Source: CAYTPI01 sp964439625
GTDB taxonomy: Bacteria > Chloroflexota > Anaerolineae > Aggregatilineales > UBA3940
Direction of reading: 5' to 3'
Assembly (NCBI GenBank): GCA_964439625.1
Contig: CAYTPI010000009.1
Span: 62,001 to 126,000, forward strand
DNA length: 64,000 bases
Under the pieces are notes generated by a model. That model did not search any database, was not told the origin of the DNA, and worked only from the letters and a program-made list of their open reading frames with translations. The first letter of the stretch is position 1, and every line of letters starts with the position of its first letter. The translations under genes and the position numbers were made by a program. Below, piece by piece: positions 16,720 to 24,898 of this stretch.

Positions 16720-17506
16720 TACAGTCTTGCATCCAATAGACGCGTCGCACAAAGGGTGTAGGCAAAACTTTAGCTTATTAGTAGGTGCGGTTATCGGCTT
16801 CGTCTTCTTTGCAGTTGGCATCGGCGTTGCCGTCTTCGCGCCACCGACGCGGGCACGAGATGCGATTCTTGAAAACCTCGTCGAAACCCAAGCCGAATAC
16901 GAGACTATTGCTGCTGACGTCGATGTTGTTGTCTATGGTATGCTCGACCGAAATGACCCTGTGCTGCCGCCGCCAGGTGCAGTTGCCCTGACCCGCCAAG
17001 AATTGAATTATGAACAGGACGATGATGGCTCAGACTGGACGTGGGATACAGTCGAACAGGTGATGCCGTCGCTCAATATTGCACTTCAAGATGGCGATGT
17101 GCGCACGCAGGCGCTCGGCAACAGAATAGTCGAGATGCGGGGGGCTGTCTTCACTTTAGAGGAATATATGCCTGGATCATATAATTATCAGGGTGAAAGT
17201 ATCGCTGAAGGTGCTATCCGCAGCGCTATTGTCACGGATGGAGAGTGGGTGACGGTTGTTGGTACGAAAGATCAAGCGGGGCAGATTTACGTGCGCCAGT
17301 TCTACCTCGGCGACCCAGATGGTCTGCTCCAAGAATTAAATGAGGAAATTACTTTTCTGCGTATTTTCGGCGCAGTTTTTAGCAGCATTGGTTTGATTGT
17401 AGGTGTTGCCATGTTGATCGCTGGCTCGCGCAGCACGGATAAATCTTCCTTTGTTTCCACCCCCGAACTTAACTCTGAATTTAAGCATGAGGATGATTTT
17501 GTATGA
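16709..17506 (+). CDS. Two-TM membrane protein of unknown function inside the heme operon
   Basis: Protein of 265 residues with a TM segment at about residues 22-45 (LLVGAVIGFVFFAVGIGVAV) and another near 223-246 (IFGAVFSSIGLIVGVAMLIA). A large domain of about 175 residues lies between them, probably extracytoplasmic. It contains ITDGEWVTVVGTK-like beta strands, resembling small beta-rich membrane-anchored domains, and I recognise no enzyme motif. It overlaps hemD by 11 bp and hemB by 4 bp (ATGA), so it is tightly coupled to heme genes. A role in heme or tetrapyrrole handling at the membrane is a guess from position. Confidence 0.8.
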   Translation: MQNNTVLHPIDASHKGCRQNFSLLVGAVIGFVFFAVGIGVAVFAPPTRARDAILENLVETQAEYETIAADVDVVVYGMLDRNDPVLPPPGAVALTRQELNYEQDDDGSDWTWDTVEQVMPSLNIALQDGDVRTQALGNRIVEMRGAVFTLEEYMPGSYNYQGESIAEGAIRSAIVTDGEWVTVVGTKDQAGQIYVRQFYLGDPDGLLQELNEEITFLRIFGAVFSSIGLIVGVAMLIAGSRSTDKSSFVSTPELNSEFKHEDDFV

Positions 17507-18483
17507 CCTTTCCAGACGTGCGCCTGCGACGCAACCGCAGCACACTCGCCTTGCGCCGCATGCTGCGTGAGACGCATGTCTCGCCTGCGGACTTCATTTA
17601 CCCGTTGTTTGTCAGGCATGGCTCTGATGTGCGCGAAGAGATTGTTTCGATGCCAGGGGTTTATCACTTATCGATTGATAATCTTAGGCGCGAAATCGAG
17701 GAAGTCTCAGAGTTGGACATACCCGCGGTCATTCTCTTTGGGCTTCCCGCCGTCAAGGATGCGACTGGTACGGAAAACTACGCCGATGACGGTATTGTGC
17801 AACAGGCGATTCGCGCCATCAAAGATGTAAATAATCAGATGGTGGTCATTACCGACGTCTGCATGTGCGAATACACCGACCATGGACACTGCGGCATCGT
17901 CAGCGGTAATGGCAAAATTCGCAACGATGAGACGCTTGATATTCTCGAAGCGGTCGCCGTCTCACATGCTGAAGCTGGGGCCGATATCGTAGCCCCCAGT
18001 GGCATGATGGACGGTATGGTTCTCGCGCTTCGTTCTGGGCTGGATAACGAAGGCTTTACCGATATTGGCATCTTGTCCTATGCGGTGAAGTATGCCAGTA
18101 ACTTCTACGGCCCCTTCCGTGATGCTGCCCAGAGTGCACCCGCCTTTGGGGATCGGCGTTCGCACCAGATGGACCCAGCCAACGTCCGCGAGGCATTGCG
18201 AGAAGCCTACGTTGATGTTGAAGAAGGTGCAGACATGCTGATGGTCAAGCCAGGCATGCCCTACCTTGATATACTCACCAAGCTGCATGCCGAGTTCGAC
18301 TTGCCCTTGGCGACGTACAACGTCAGTGGGGAGTACAGCATGGTCAAGGCGGCGGCTGAAAAGGGTTGGATTGATGAGCGCGGTGTCGTGCTCGAATTAC
18401 TGACAGGCTTCAAACGGGCGGGGGCTGATCTGATCCTGACCTATCACGCCAAAGATGCTGCTCGTTGGCTCAAAGAATCGTAG
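17503..18483 (+). CDS. hemB: Delta-aminolevulinic acid dehydratase (porphobilinogen synthase), zinc type
   Basis: Condenses two 5-aminolevulinates to porphobilinogen. The 326 residues are full length. The zinc cysteines are C120, C122 and C130 in DVCMCEYTDHGHC, so this is the zinc-dependent class. The Schiff-base lysines are K196 (SYAVKYAS) and K249 (MLMVKPGMPYLD). RRNRSTLALRRM at the N-terminus is typical. ATGA overlap with the upstream membrane-protein gene; the selenoprotein gene follows 18 bp later. Confidence 0.97.
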   Translation: MTFPDVRLRRNRSTLALRRMLRETHVSPADFIYPLFVRHGSDVREEIVSMPGVYHLSIDNLRREIEEVSELDIPAVILFGLPAVKDATGTENYADDGIVQQAIRAIKDVNNQMVVITDVCMCEYTDHGHCGIVSGNGKIRNDETLDILEAVAVSHAEAGADIVAPSGMMDGMVLALRSGLDNEGFTDIGILSYAVKYASNFYGPFRDAAQSAPAFGDRRSHQMDPANVREALREAYVDVEEGADMLMVKPGMPYLDILTKLHAEFDLPLATYNVSGEYSMVKAAAEKGWIDERGVVLELLTGFKRAGADLILTYHAKDAARWLKES

Positions 18484-18501
18484 ACCAAGTGCGGAGTCTC
18501 A

Positions 18502-19296
18502 ATGGAAATACTTGAAAACAAACAAGTATGGCTGGAACACTATCAACAAAACTGGCTCAAGAAGTATCAAGAGACGGGTGAAACAGATTGGAAGATCTAC
18601 GAACGCCCACGCAATGATGAAGCGCCGTCTGGCAACGGCATTGACCTTGCCGACAGCAAGCTGTTACTCATCTCATCGGCGGGCGCTTACCTGAAGGAAA
18701 GTCAGCAGCCGTATGATGCCGCTGATGACCTGGGCGACTACACCATGCGCACATTTCCGCAGTCAACACCCTTTGAGGCGTTGGCCTATTCGCACGACCA
18801 TTACGATCATAAGCACGTCGATGCTGATCCACAGGTGCTGCTGCCGCTGCGCCACCTTGAAGATATGGTCGCCGAGGGTATCATCGGTGCGTTGGCGGAT
18901 GAAGTTCTTAGCCTCATGGGTTATTTGCCGAACGCGGCTCAACTGGTTGACGATCTCATCCCGCAATTAGTTGCTAAGGCCAAACAATTGGGAGTGCGTG
19001 GTGCTTTGCTGGTGCCTGCCTGACCACTCTGCGCTCAGTCCGTGGGACTGATCAGCCGTGTACTTGAATTAGAAGGTATCGCTACAACCATTGTCACATG
19101 GCACTACGCCACCAAGCTCACCGCGCCAGCGCGGCTTGCCGTTGTCCGCCTGAACCGCGGGTCAACGCTTGGGGAGCCAAACAAGCCGGAGCAACAGAGG
19201 CGAGTGTTAGAGGCCGCTTTGGCACTGCTGGCGCAAGATGCACCCGTCGAGCCAATCACATTAGATGAACGTCCAAAGGATGACGAAGGAAGTTAA
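18502..19296 (+). CDS. GrdB-like selenoprotein (in-frame TGA read as selenocysteine)
   Basis: A 264-residue frame contains one in-frame TGA at 19021-19023. Upstream residues 1-173 resemble the glycine/sarcosine/betaine/D-proline reductase selenoprotein B family (LISSAGAYLKESQQPYD, HDHYDHKHVDADPQVLLP, EGIIGALADEVLSLMGYLP, VRGALLVPA). After the TGA the same frame continues PLCAQSVGLISRVLELEG, giving the redox motif U174-P-L-C177. A hairpin fitting a bacterial SECIS begins 9 bases after the TGA. It lies 18 bp after hemB and 6 bp before hemQ::Rieske. The reaction is unknown; a thiol/selenol redox role is inferred. The alternative, a truncated 173-residue protein plus a separate 84-residue ORF, would leave both halves incomplete. 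Confidence 0.85.
19033..19056 (+). promoter_or_regulatory. Bacterial SECIS-like hairpin
   Basis: Six perfect pairs (CAGTCC 19036-19041 with GGACTG 19045-19050) close a GTG loop. An outer GCT/AGC extension (19033-19035 with 19054-19056) is separated by a 3-base bulge. The loop begins with G, and 18 nt separate the TGA from the loop. This agrees with the known bacterial SECIS design of a short apical loop with an early G, placed about 16-37 nt after the UGA, which recruits SelB. Confidence 0.75.
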
Positions 19297-19302
19297 GTCA
19301 CC

Positions 19303-20412
19303 ATGATCGACAGACAATTTGTAAAGTATAGTTTTTTCAAGCTCGATGAAGCCTTTCTTCGCCTACGGGCAGATATGCAGCGCGAGGCCAAACTCGAATT
19401 CATCGATGCCATCCGCAACTTTAACCGCCGAATGCTACTGCGCCCTTACACTTTAATAGGCGCACGCGGTGACGTGGACTTTTTACTCTGGCAGATTGCC
19501 AACGAACTTGAGCCGATCCAAGAATTGGCAACCGCCATCCGGCGCACCAAACTCGGCGCTTACCTGACGATGCCGCGTTCCTTTCTCAGCGGCACCAAAC
19601 AGTCGATCTATGATATTGTGCTGCCCAATGACGATAAAGATGTTGATAACCGCGAAAGCATCATCGTGGAAGTCAGTGATTTGCCGTATCTTTTTATCTA
19701 CCCATTCGTAAAGACGCGCCCATGGTACATGCTAACGGGTGAGGAACGGCAAGAGATGATCTTCGAGCATATCCGCGTCGGGCGTGAGTTTCCTGATATT
19801 ACCGTCAACACCTCATATAGTTATGGGGTGGATGACCAAGAATTCATTGTGTCCTTTGAGGGCGATAACCCACACGATTTCATCGACCTTGTCCAAAAGC
19901 TGCGCTTCACAGAGGCCAGCATGTATACGCAGCAAGACACACCAATGCACATCTGCACGGCTCTCCCATTGGCTGAAGTAATCGATAGCATCGGTGGGCC
20001 ACCGGTTGCACACATGGTTGAAGCAGACGTAACCGAAGTCGGTGGCTGGCTTGAGGTTGCCGAGCAAGGCAGCATTAAGCCTGGCAGCAGCAAGCTGGTC
20101 TACTATGGGCGTGAGCAGGTTGGCGTCTTCAACGTCGAAGGAACGTTATACGCCCTAAATAACCGCTGCCCACATTCACGCGGGCCACTGCATCAAGGTG
20201 AGATCGTCGAGACCGAAGGTCAGTTAGCGGTGCGCTGCCCTTGGCACGTCGCTGACTTCGCATTGGAGACGGGGCATGTTCTTTGTGGGCCATCCCCACG
20301 AGACGTTGAGACCTTCAGTGTCAAAGTTGAAAACGGACACGTCTACATTGCCCGCACCAGCACCATTGACTCTCAGCCAACTGAAGAACCTGCTGAGGCG
20401 ACGGCAAAGTAA
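19303..20412 (+). CDS. hemQ: Coproheme decarboxylase fused to a C-terminal Rieske [2Fe-2S] domain
   Basis: Residues 1-225 are a chlorite-dismutase-fold HemQ/ChdC, which decarboxylates two propionates of coproheme III to give heme b. The catalytic Tyr is Y133 with K137 (YPFVK), and the heme-ligand His is H156 (IFEHIRVGREF). Family patterns SYGVDDQEFIVSFEGD and LRFTEASMYT follow. Residues 233-352 form a complete Rieske domain with C289-x-H291 (RCPHSRGPLHQGE) and C312-x-x-H315 (RCPWHVADFALETG). Stand-alone HemQ is about 230-250 residues, so this is a true fusion. A GGAAG site lies in the end of the selenoprotein gene and hemE follows after 4 bp. The Rieske centre may pass electrons or sense redox during decarboxylation; that is inference. 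Confidence 0.93.
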   Translation: MIDRQFVKYSFFKLDEAFLRLRADMQREAKLEFIDAIRNFNRRMLLRPYTLIGARGDVDFLLWQIANELEPIQELATAIRRTKLGAYLTMPRSFLSGTKQSIYDIVLPNDDKDVDNRESIIVEVSDLPYLFIYPFVKTRPWYMLTGEERQEMIFEHIRVGREFPDITVNTSYSYGVDDQEFIVSFEGDNPHDFIDLVQKLRFTEASMYTQQDTPMHICTALPLAEVIDSIGGPPVAHMVEADVTEVGGWLEVAEQGSIKPGSSKLVYYGREQVGVFNVEGTLYALNNRCPHSRGPLHQGEIVETEGQLAVRCPWHVADFALETGHVLCGPSPRDVETFSVKVENGHVYIARTSTIDSQPTEEPAEATAK

Positions 20413-20416
20413 CTCT

Positions 20417-21457
20417 ATGAAAGAAACCACTCGTTTTTTGAAGGCCTGTCGTCGCGAACCCGTTGATGCGACACCAATCTGGTTGATGCGGCAGGCGGGC
20501 CGCTATATGGAAGACTACCGTGAAATCCGAGCTAAACACTCGATGCTGGAAGTCATAAACAGCCCGGAATTAGCCGCCCAAATCACCATGCAGCCGGTTC
20601 AGGCCTTTGACCTCGACGCTGCCATTATCTTCGCAGATATTTTACACGTCCTGATAGGAATGGGCTTACACCTTGAGTTCGTCAAGGGCAAGGGGCCTGT
20701 GATCGCTAACCCAATTCGTACCATATCGGATGTGGATGCGCTCAAACTGCCGCCGCCTGAGATGAATGTTGCAGGAACACTGGGCGCAATCAAGCTAACC
20801 CGTGACATGCTGCCAGCTAACATCCCATTGATTGGCTTCAGTGGGGCACCCTTCACGCTGGCGAGTTACGCTATTGAGGGCGGCGGGTCAAAGAACTACG
20901 TCTTCGCGAAGTCGTTTATGTATCGCTATAGCGATAGCTGGCACAAGCTGATGCAAAAGCTTACGAGCATCGTCAGCGCTTATATGATTGCGCAAGTCAA
21001 GTCTGGGGCGCAGGCGCTGCAATTATTCGACAGTTGGGCCGGTCAGCTTAGTCCTGCCGACTACGAGCGCTATGTACTGCAATACAATGTAGAGATTGTC
21101 GAGCGCGTCAAAGCAGAAGTAGAAGTGCCGGTCATTTACTTTGGCACCAGTATGAACGGGATGCTGCCGCTCGTGAAGCGCATTCCTGCCGATGTTTTCG
21201 GTGTTGATTTCCGCATCCCTATTGATGAAGCATGGGATATCTTAGGGCCAACGCGGGTTGCTGTTCAGGGTAACCTCGACCCGATTGCCCTTTTTGCCCC
21301 ATGGGAAGTACTCCAACGTCAAGTCGATGATGTGCTCGAGCGTGCCTCTGGGCGACCAGGGCATATCTTCAACCTTGGGCATGGGATTGTACCAGCAACC
21401 CCGGTTGATAACGTCAGGCGGCTGTGCGAGTACATCCATGAAAAGACAGCCAAGTAG
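20417..21457 (+). CDS. hemE: Uroporphyrinogen decarboxylase
   Basis: Decarboxylates four acetate chains of uroporphyrinogen III to coproporphyrinogen III. The 346-residue length from the ATG at 20417 is normal. The N-terminal signature PIWLMRQAGRYM is intact, followed by DAAIIFADIL and the substrate motif GFSGAPFTLASYAIEG. LGHGIVPATPVDNV closes the barrel. An in-frame start at 20276 would overlap the Rieske domain and give no family similarity, so 20417 is chosen. Fourth-last step of the coproporphyrin-dependent pathway encoded here. Confidence 0.96.
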   Translation: MKETTRFLKACRREPVDATPIWLMRQAGRYMEDYREIRAKHSMLEVINSPELAAQITMQPVQAFDLDAAIIFADILHVLIGMGLHLEFVKGKGPVIANPIRTISDVDALKLPPPEMNVAGTLGAIKLTRDMLPANIPLIGFSGAPFTLASYAIEGGGSKNYVFAKSFMYRYSDSWHKLMQKLTSIVSAYMIAQVKSGAQALQLFDSWAGQLSPADYERYVLQYNVEIVERVKAEVEVPVIYFGTSMNGMLPLVKRIPADVFGVDFRIPIDEAWDILGPTRVAVQGNLDPIALFAPWEVLQRQVDDVLERASGRPGHIFNLGHGIVPATPVDNVRRLCEYIHEKTAK

Positions 21458-21483
21458 CAAACACACACGGAGTGTAACCACTC

Positions 21484-22878
21484 GTGACACCTGTCCCTGA
21501 AATTACGGTCGTTGGTGGCGGTATTACCGGCCTTGCTAGCGCTTACTATGCTAAGAAATTTGCCGCAGAAGCCGGCATTAATGTTCAGGTTTCGTTGTAT
21601 GAAGCCTCCGACCGTTTCGGCGGCAAACTGATTACATACTATCGTGACGGTTTCGTCTTTGAGGGCGGCCCGGATTCGTTTTTAACGGCAAAACCATGGG
21701 CCGTGCAGCTTGCGCAAGAATTGAATGTCGAGTTGATCGGCACCAACGATGACCGGCGTAACATCTACGTCTTACGCGCTGGGGTGTTGCACCCTGTACC
21801 AGACGGCCTGCGTTTAATCGTCCCGGTAGATGGTAAAGCCCTGATGCGATCCGAAGCGCTTTCGGTCGAAGGGCGCTATCGGGCGCTCTCGGAACGCTTC
21901 ATCCCGCCGCGCATGGAAGAGAGCGACGAGTCAATGGGTGCCTTTATCCGTAGACGCTTTGGTGCCGAAATGCTCGAAGTCTTCGGCGAGCCGATGATGG
22001 CGGGGATTTACGTCGCTGACGCCGATGAACTGAGTATGCAGGCCAGCTTCCCACGCTTCATACAGATGGAACGTGAACATGGCAGCCTGATCGAGGCGAT
22101 GCGGAAAACCAAGGCCAATCGTCTGGCAGCAGCAGCAACTCACCCGGCTGGTGATAAAACATCGATGTTTATGTCACCGAAGGGGGGACTGCAAGCATTC
22201 ATTGATGCCATTGTCGCTGACCTTGCTGCGTCTGATAACGTCACACTGTATCGTAACCAGCCACTTGACACGGTGCCTAATGCGGGTGCCGTCATCCTGA
22301 CGGTATCCGCTCGGGATGCTGCCAATCTGCTCGCTGCTTCTGATGCACAAGCGCCTCAAGAACTCATTGGCTTACTCAGTGAGATCGAGTATTCCACGAC
22401 TGCTACGATTTCCGTTGCCTACCACACTAAAGATGTTGACTACTCACTGAATGGCTTTGGCTTTGTAGTGCCAAAGCGTGAAGCAACATCGCTGATCGCT
22501 TGTACTTGGACGAGTACTAAGTTCGACTACCGGGCCGCTGACGACCATGTCGTGCTGCGGGCGTTCGTTGGTAAGGCCCATGCCTATAAATCTGATCAGG
22601 AATTGGTTGCCTTGGTGAATACTGAGGTTGAAACGATTATGGGTATCTCCACCATGCCTGTTGATGCACAAGTTCACCGTTGGATCCAAGGGTCGCCCAT
22701 CTTTAAGGTTGGTCACTTAGCTCGCGTCTCACGCATGGAAGCACTTATGCCGTCTGGGGTGTTTTTGGCGGGTGCGTCGTATCGCGGCGTCGGCCTTCCT
22801 GATTGTGTTCATCAAGCGCAGCAAGCCGCTGAAAAAGCCCTGGTATCTGTCACAAATAGTGACGCAATACGTGCATAA
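21484..22878 (+). CDS. hemY: Coproporphyrinogen III oxidase, HemY type
   Basis: FAD-dependent oxygen-using oxidase of 464 residues. The FAD site ITVVGGGITGLASAYYAKK is at the N-terminus, with the glycine-rich RFGGKLITYYRDGFVFEGGPDSF next, and a C-terminal FAD motif in FLAGASYRGVGLPDCVHQA. HemY in genomes with HemQ and CpfC oxidises coproporphyrinogen III to coproporphyrin III (CgoX), and I assign that activity from context; protoporphyrinogen oxidase is the alternative name. GTG start. Last gene of the operon; no clear terminator is seen in the 80 bp that follow. Confidence 0.93.
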   Translation: MTPVPEITVVGGGITGLASAYYAKKFAAEAGINVQVSLYEASDRFGGKLITYYRDGFVFEGGPDSFLTAKPWAVQLAQELNVELIGTNDDRRNIYVLRAGVLHPVPDGLRLIVPVDGKALMRSEALSVEGRYRALSERFIPPRMEESDESMGAFIRRRFGAEMLEVFGEPMMAGIYVADADELSMQASFPRFIQMEREHGSLIEAMRKTKANRLAAAATHPAGDKTSMFMSPKGGLQAFIDAIVADLAASDNVTLYRNQPLDTVPNAGAVILTVSARDAANLLAASDAQAPQELIGLLSEIEYSTTATISVAYHTKDVDYSLNGFGFVVPKREATSLIACTWTSTKFDYRAADDHVVLRAFVGKAHAYKSDQELVALVNTEVETIMGISTMPVDAQVHRWIQGSPIFKVGHLARVSRMEALMPSGVFLAGASYRGVGLPDCVHQAQQAAEKALVSVTNSDAIRA

Positions 22879-22958
22879 TGTGACTACATCGTCAAACAAG
22901 GTTTCTGTGCGCTACACTTTAGCCATTATTTCACTTAATGAAAGCACAGGAGCCTAAT

Positions 22959-23882
22959 ATGAAACGACATAACCTCAAGAAATTCACTTTACTAACTATT
23001 GCGATTATCACCAGTGTGATGGTAAGTGCCTGTTCTGCCTTTGAAGATCAGCCTGATATTAATCTTGAGGGCCAAGCAGAACCCATGGAACTAAACGCCG
23101 ATGACCTTGACATTAATGAGATGATCATCGACTTCGAATATGAACTCGATGGCGTTTCCTACGATACGGTTGTTTTCCGCCCAACCATGGAAGCAAATGT
23201 CCCGTTAGTTGTGGACATGCATGGCTGGGGTGGTACATCTGCTGAGCACTTAGAGGAAAGTGGTATGGCCCAGTTTGCGCTAGCAGAAGGCTTTATTATC
23301 ATCTACCCACAGGCTGGTAATACGGGTGAAGAACGGCTGTGGTCACCGCAAGACGTTCCCTACATCGATGCCCTCATTGAGTTAGCTATCGAAGAATACC
23401 AAGTCGATACAAGCCGTATCTATGTGATGGGTGCTTCGGCTGGTGGGGCAATGGCGCAATACTACGGTGCTATCCGCAGTGAACAGGTTGCGGCAATCAC
23501 TTCCATCGTTGGCTTGATGCCGGTATTCGACGAAATGGTCGATACCGGCGGTATCATCGCTGATGCGGCACAAATCACAAACTTTGAGAGACCTGCTGAC
23601 CCCGACCGTGCGATGCCTGTGTTTATGTACCATGGTCTGGATGATGATGTTGTGCCGTATGAGGCAGCAGAGCGCTCTGCGCGGATTTGGGCAGAGTTTA
23701 ATGGCTGTGACCTTGAGCGTAAGGTCTACGGTGTGGAGGAAGCTGGGCCTAGTACCGTTGTCTATGAAGGCTGCGAGGATGGCTTAGAAGTGACATTGCA
23801 GCCATACGTTGGGGGGCATGGTGCCCCTGAGGATGCTGCTGCTTTGGCATGGGGCTTTATGTCGCAGTATGCGCTTCAGTAG
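22959..23882 (+). CDS. Secreted lipoprotein esterase, PHB-depolymerase/feruloyl-esterase (LpqC) family
   Basis: Alpha/beta hydrolase of 307 residues anchored outside the membrane. The signal peptide has lipobox MVSAC (Cys25). The oxyanion region is VVDMHGWGGTSAEHL, the nucleophile elbow is GAS160AGG, the acid Asp is in GLDDDVVPYEAAE and the catalytic His in YVGGHGAPED. The ATG at 22959 has AGGAG 6 bp upstream and is preferred to the ATG at 22938. It is convergent with rsmH, 3 bp apart. The natural ester substrate is unknown; polymer or plant-derived esters are typical for the family. Confidence 0.88.
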   Translation: MKRHNLKKFTLLTIAIITSVMVSACSAFEDQPDINLEGQAEPMELNADDLDINEMIIDFEYELDGVSYDTVVFRPTMEANVPLVVDMHGWGGTSAEHLEESGMAQFALAEGFIIIYPQAGNTGEERLWSPQDVPYIDALIELAIEEYQVDTSRIYVMGASAGGAMAQYYGAIRSEQVAAITSIVGLMPVFDEMVDTGGIIADAAQITNFERPADPDRAMPVFMYHGLDDDVVPYEAAERSARIWAEFNGCDLERKVYGVEEAGPSTVVYEGCEDGLEVTLQPYVGGHGAPEDAAALAWGFMSQYALQ

Positions 23883-23885
23883 CAC

Positions 23886-24812
23886 CTATCGTTTCTGAGC
23901 GATACGTAATTTGGCACTGCGAGAGCGGAGGTTTGTTGCAACCTCCGCTTCTGTTGCTGTGATCGGTTTATGCGTCAATATCTCTAGCGTTGGTTCCCGA
24001 TCAACCCCACCCATGGGGTGGGTTGGGTCGCGGATGAAATCAGCGGCTTCAGCTTTCATCCACTGTTTGACGATCCGATCTTCTAACGAGTGAAAACTGA
24101 TCACCGCCAGCCTGCCGCCCGATTGTAAAACAGATAATGCTCTCGGCAGCGCTTCTTTTAGGATTTCCAATTCGTCATTAGTCGCAATTCGCAGCGCCTG
24201 AAATGTACGCGTGGCTGGATCAATTCGGCTGTTGTGCTTATTCGGAACAGCAGCGCGGATGGCGTTAGCGAGGGCCAAGGTGCGCTGGAATGGTCGCTGC
24301 TTGACGAGCCGACGCGCAATTCGTCGCGAATGGCGCTCCTCACCGTATTCGTAGATGAGGTTAGCCAAGTCTGTTTCGCTGCTAAAGTTGACGATATCCG
24401 CCGCTGTCTGTCCTTTTGATCGGTCGAAACGCATATCTAGCGGTCCATCTGCTCGGAAGCTTAAGCCGCGTTCTGGGTCGTCGATCTGCGGTGATGAGTA
24501 ACCCAGATCAAGTAAGACACCGCTAATTCCTATGCAGCGCTCATAAGACTTAGTGTACAGGTCTATCCGATGGTACGAGTCGTGGATTGTCACCAGCCGC
24601 TCACTAAAGGCTGAGAGATAAGCCTGTGTGCGTTCTATTGCGTCGCTGTCACGGTCAAAGCCGAATACCACGCCGTCCGGGGCGGTTGCTTCTAACAGAC
24701 CGTACGCATGCCCACCGCTGCCCAGCGTCCCATCGATGAAGCAGTCGCCCCGGACGGGTCGCAGTATGTCCAGCACTTCAGTATATAATACGGGTACATG
24801 ATCGTTAGTCAT
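23886..24812 (-). CDS. rsmH: 16S rRNA (cytosine1402-N4)-methyltransferase
   Basis: SAM-dependent methylation of C1402 in 16S rRNA. The SAM-binding loop is FIDGTLGSGGHAYGLL, with GVLLDLGYSSPQIDDPERGLSF and the catalytic-site region FSSETDLANLIYEYGEER. The C-terminal ISFHSLEDRIVKQWM is diagnostic. From ATG 24812 (MTNDHVPVLYTEVL) it has 308-309 residues, the family norm; a longer frame to 24962 runs into the divergent gene and is unlikely. It usually opens the mra/dcw cluster, but here it stands alone, about 6.7 kb from ftsQAZ. Confidence 0.94.
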   Translation of the reverse strand: MTNDHVPVLYTEVLDILRPVRGDCFIDGTLGSGGHAYGLLEATAPDGVVFGFDRDSDAIERTQAYLSAFSERLVTIHDSYHRIDLYTKSYERCIGISGVLLDLGYSSPQIDDPERGLSFRADGPLDMRFDRSKGQTAADIVNFSSETDLANLIYEYGEERHSRRIARRLVKQRPFQRTLALANAIRAAVPNKHNSRIDPATRTFQALRIATNDELEILKEALPRALSVLQSGGRLAVISFHSLEDRIVKQWMKAEAADFIRDPTHPMGGVDREPTLEILTHKPITATEAEVATNLRSRSAKLRIAQKR

Positions 24813-24898
24813 AGGGGTCATTGTAGCTGAGTCGGCCCAGTAGCTCAATGTAGTGGTCGCCACTCTCTGAACGTAATTAAACGACGGAGTTCTGGATT

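Noticed and set aside
19042..19296. A separate 84-residue gene starting at 19042
   Set aside because: It is in the same frame as the gene ending at the TGA, begins within the SECIS hairpin and lacks a ribosome site. It is better read as the C-terminus of the selenoprotein.
20276..20416. Upstream start for hemE
   Set aside because: It overlaps the Rieske domain end and yields a 47-residue extension without family similarity.
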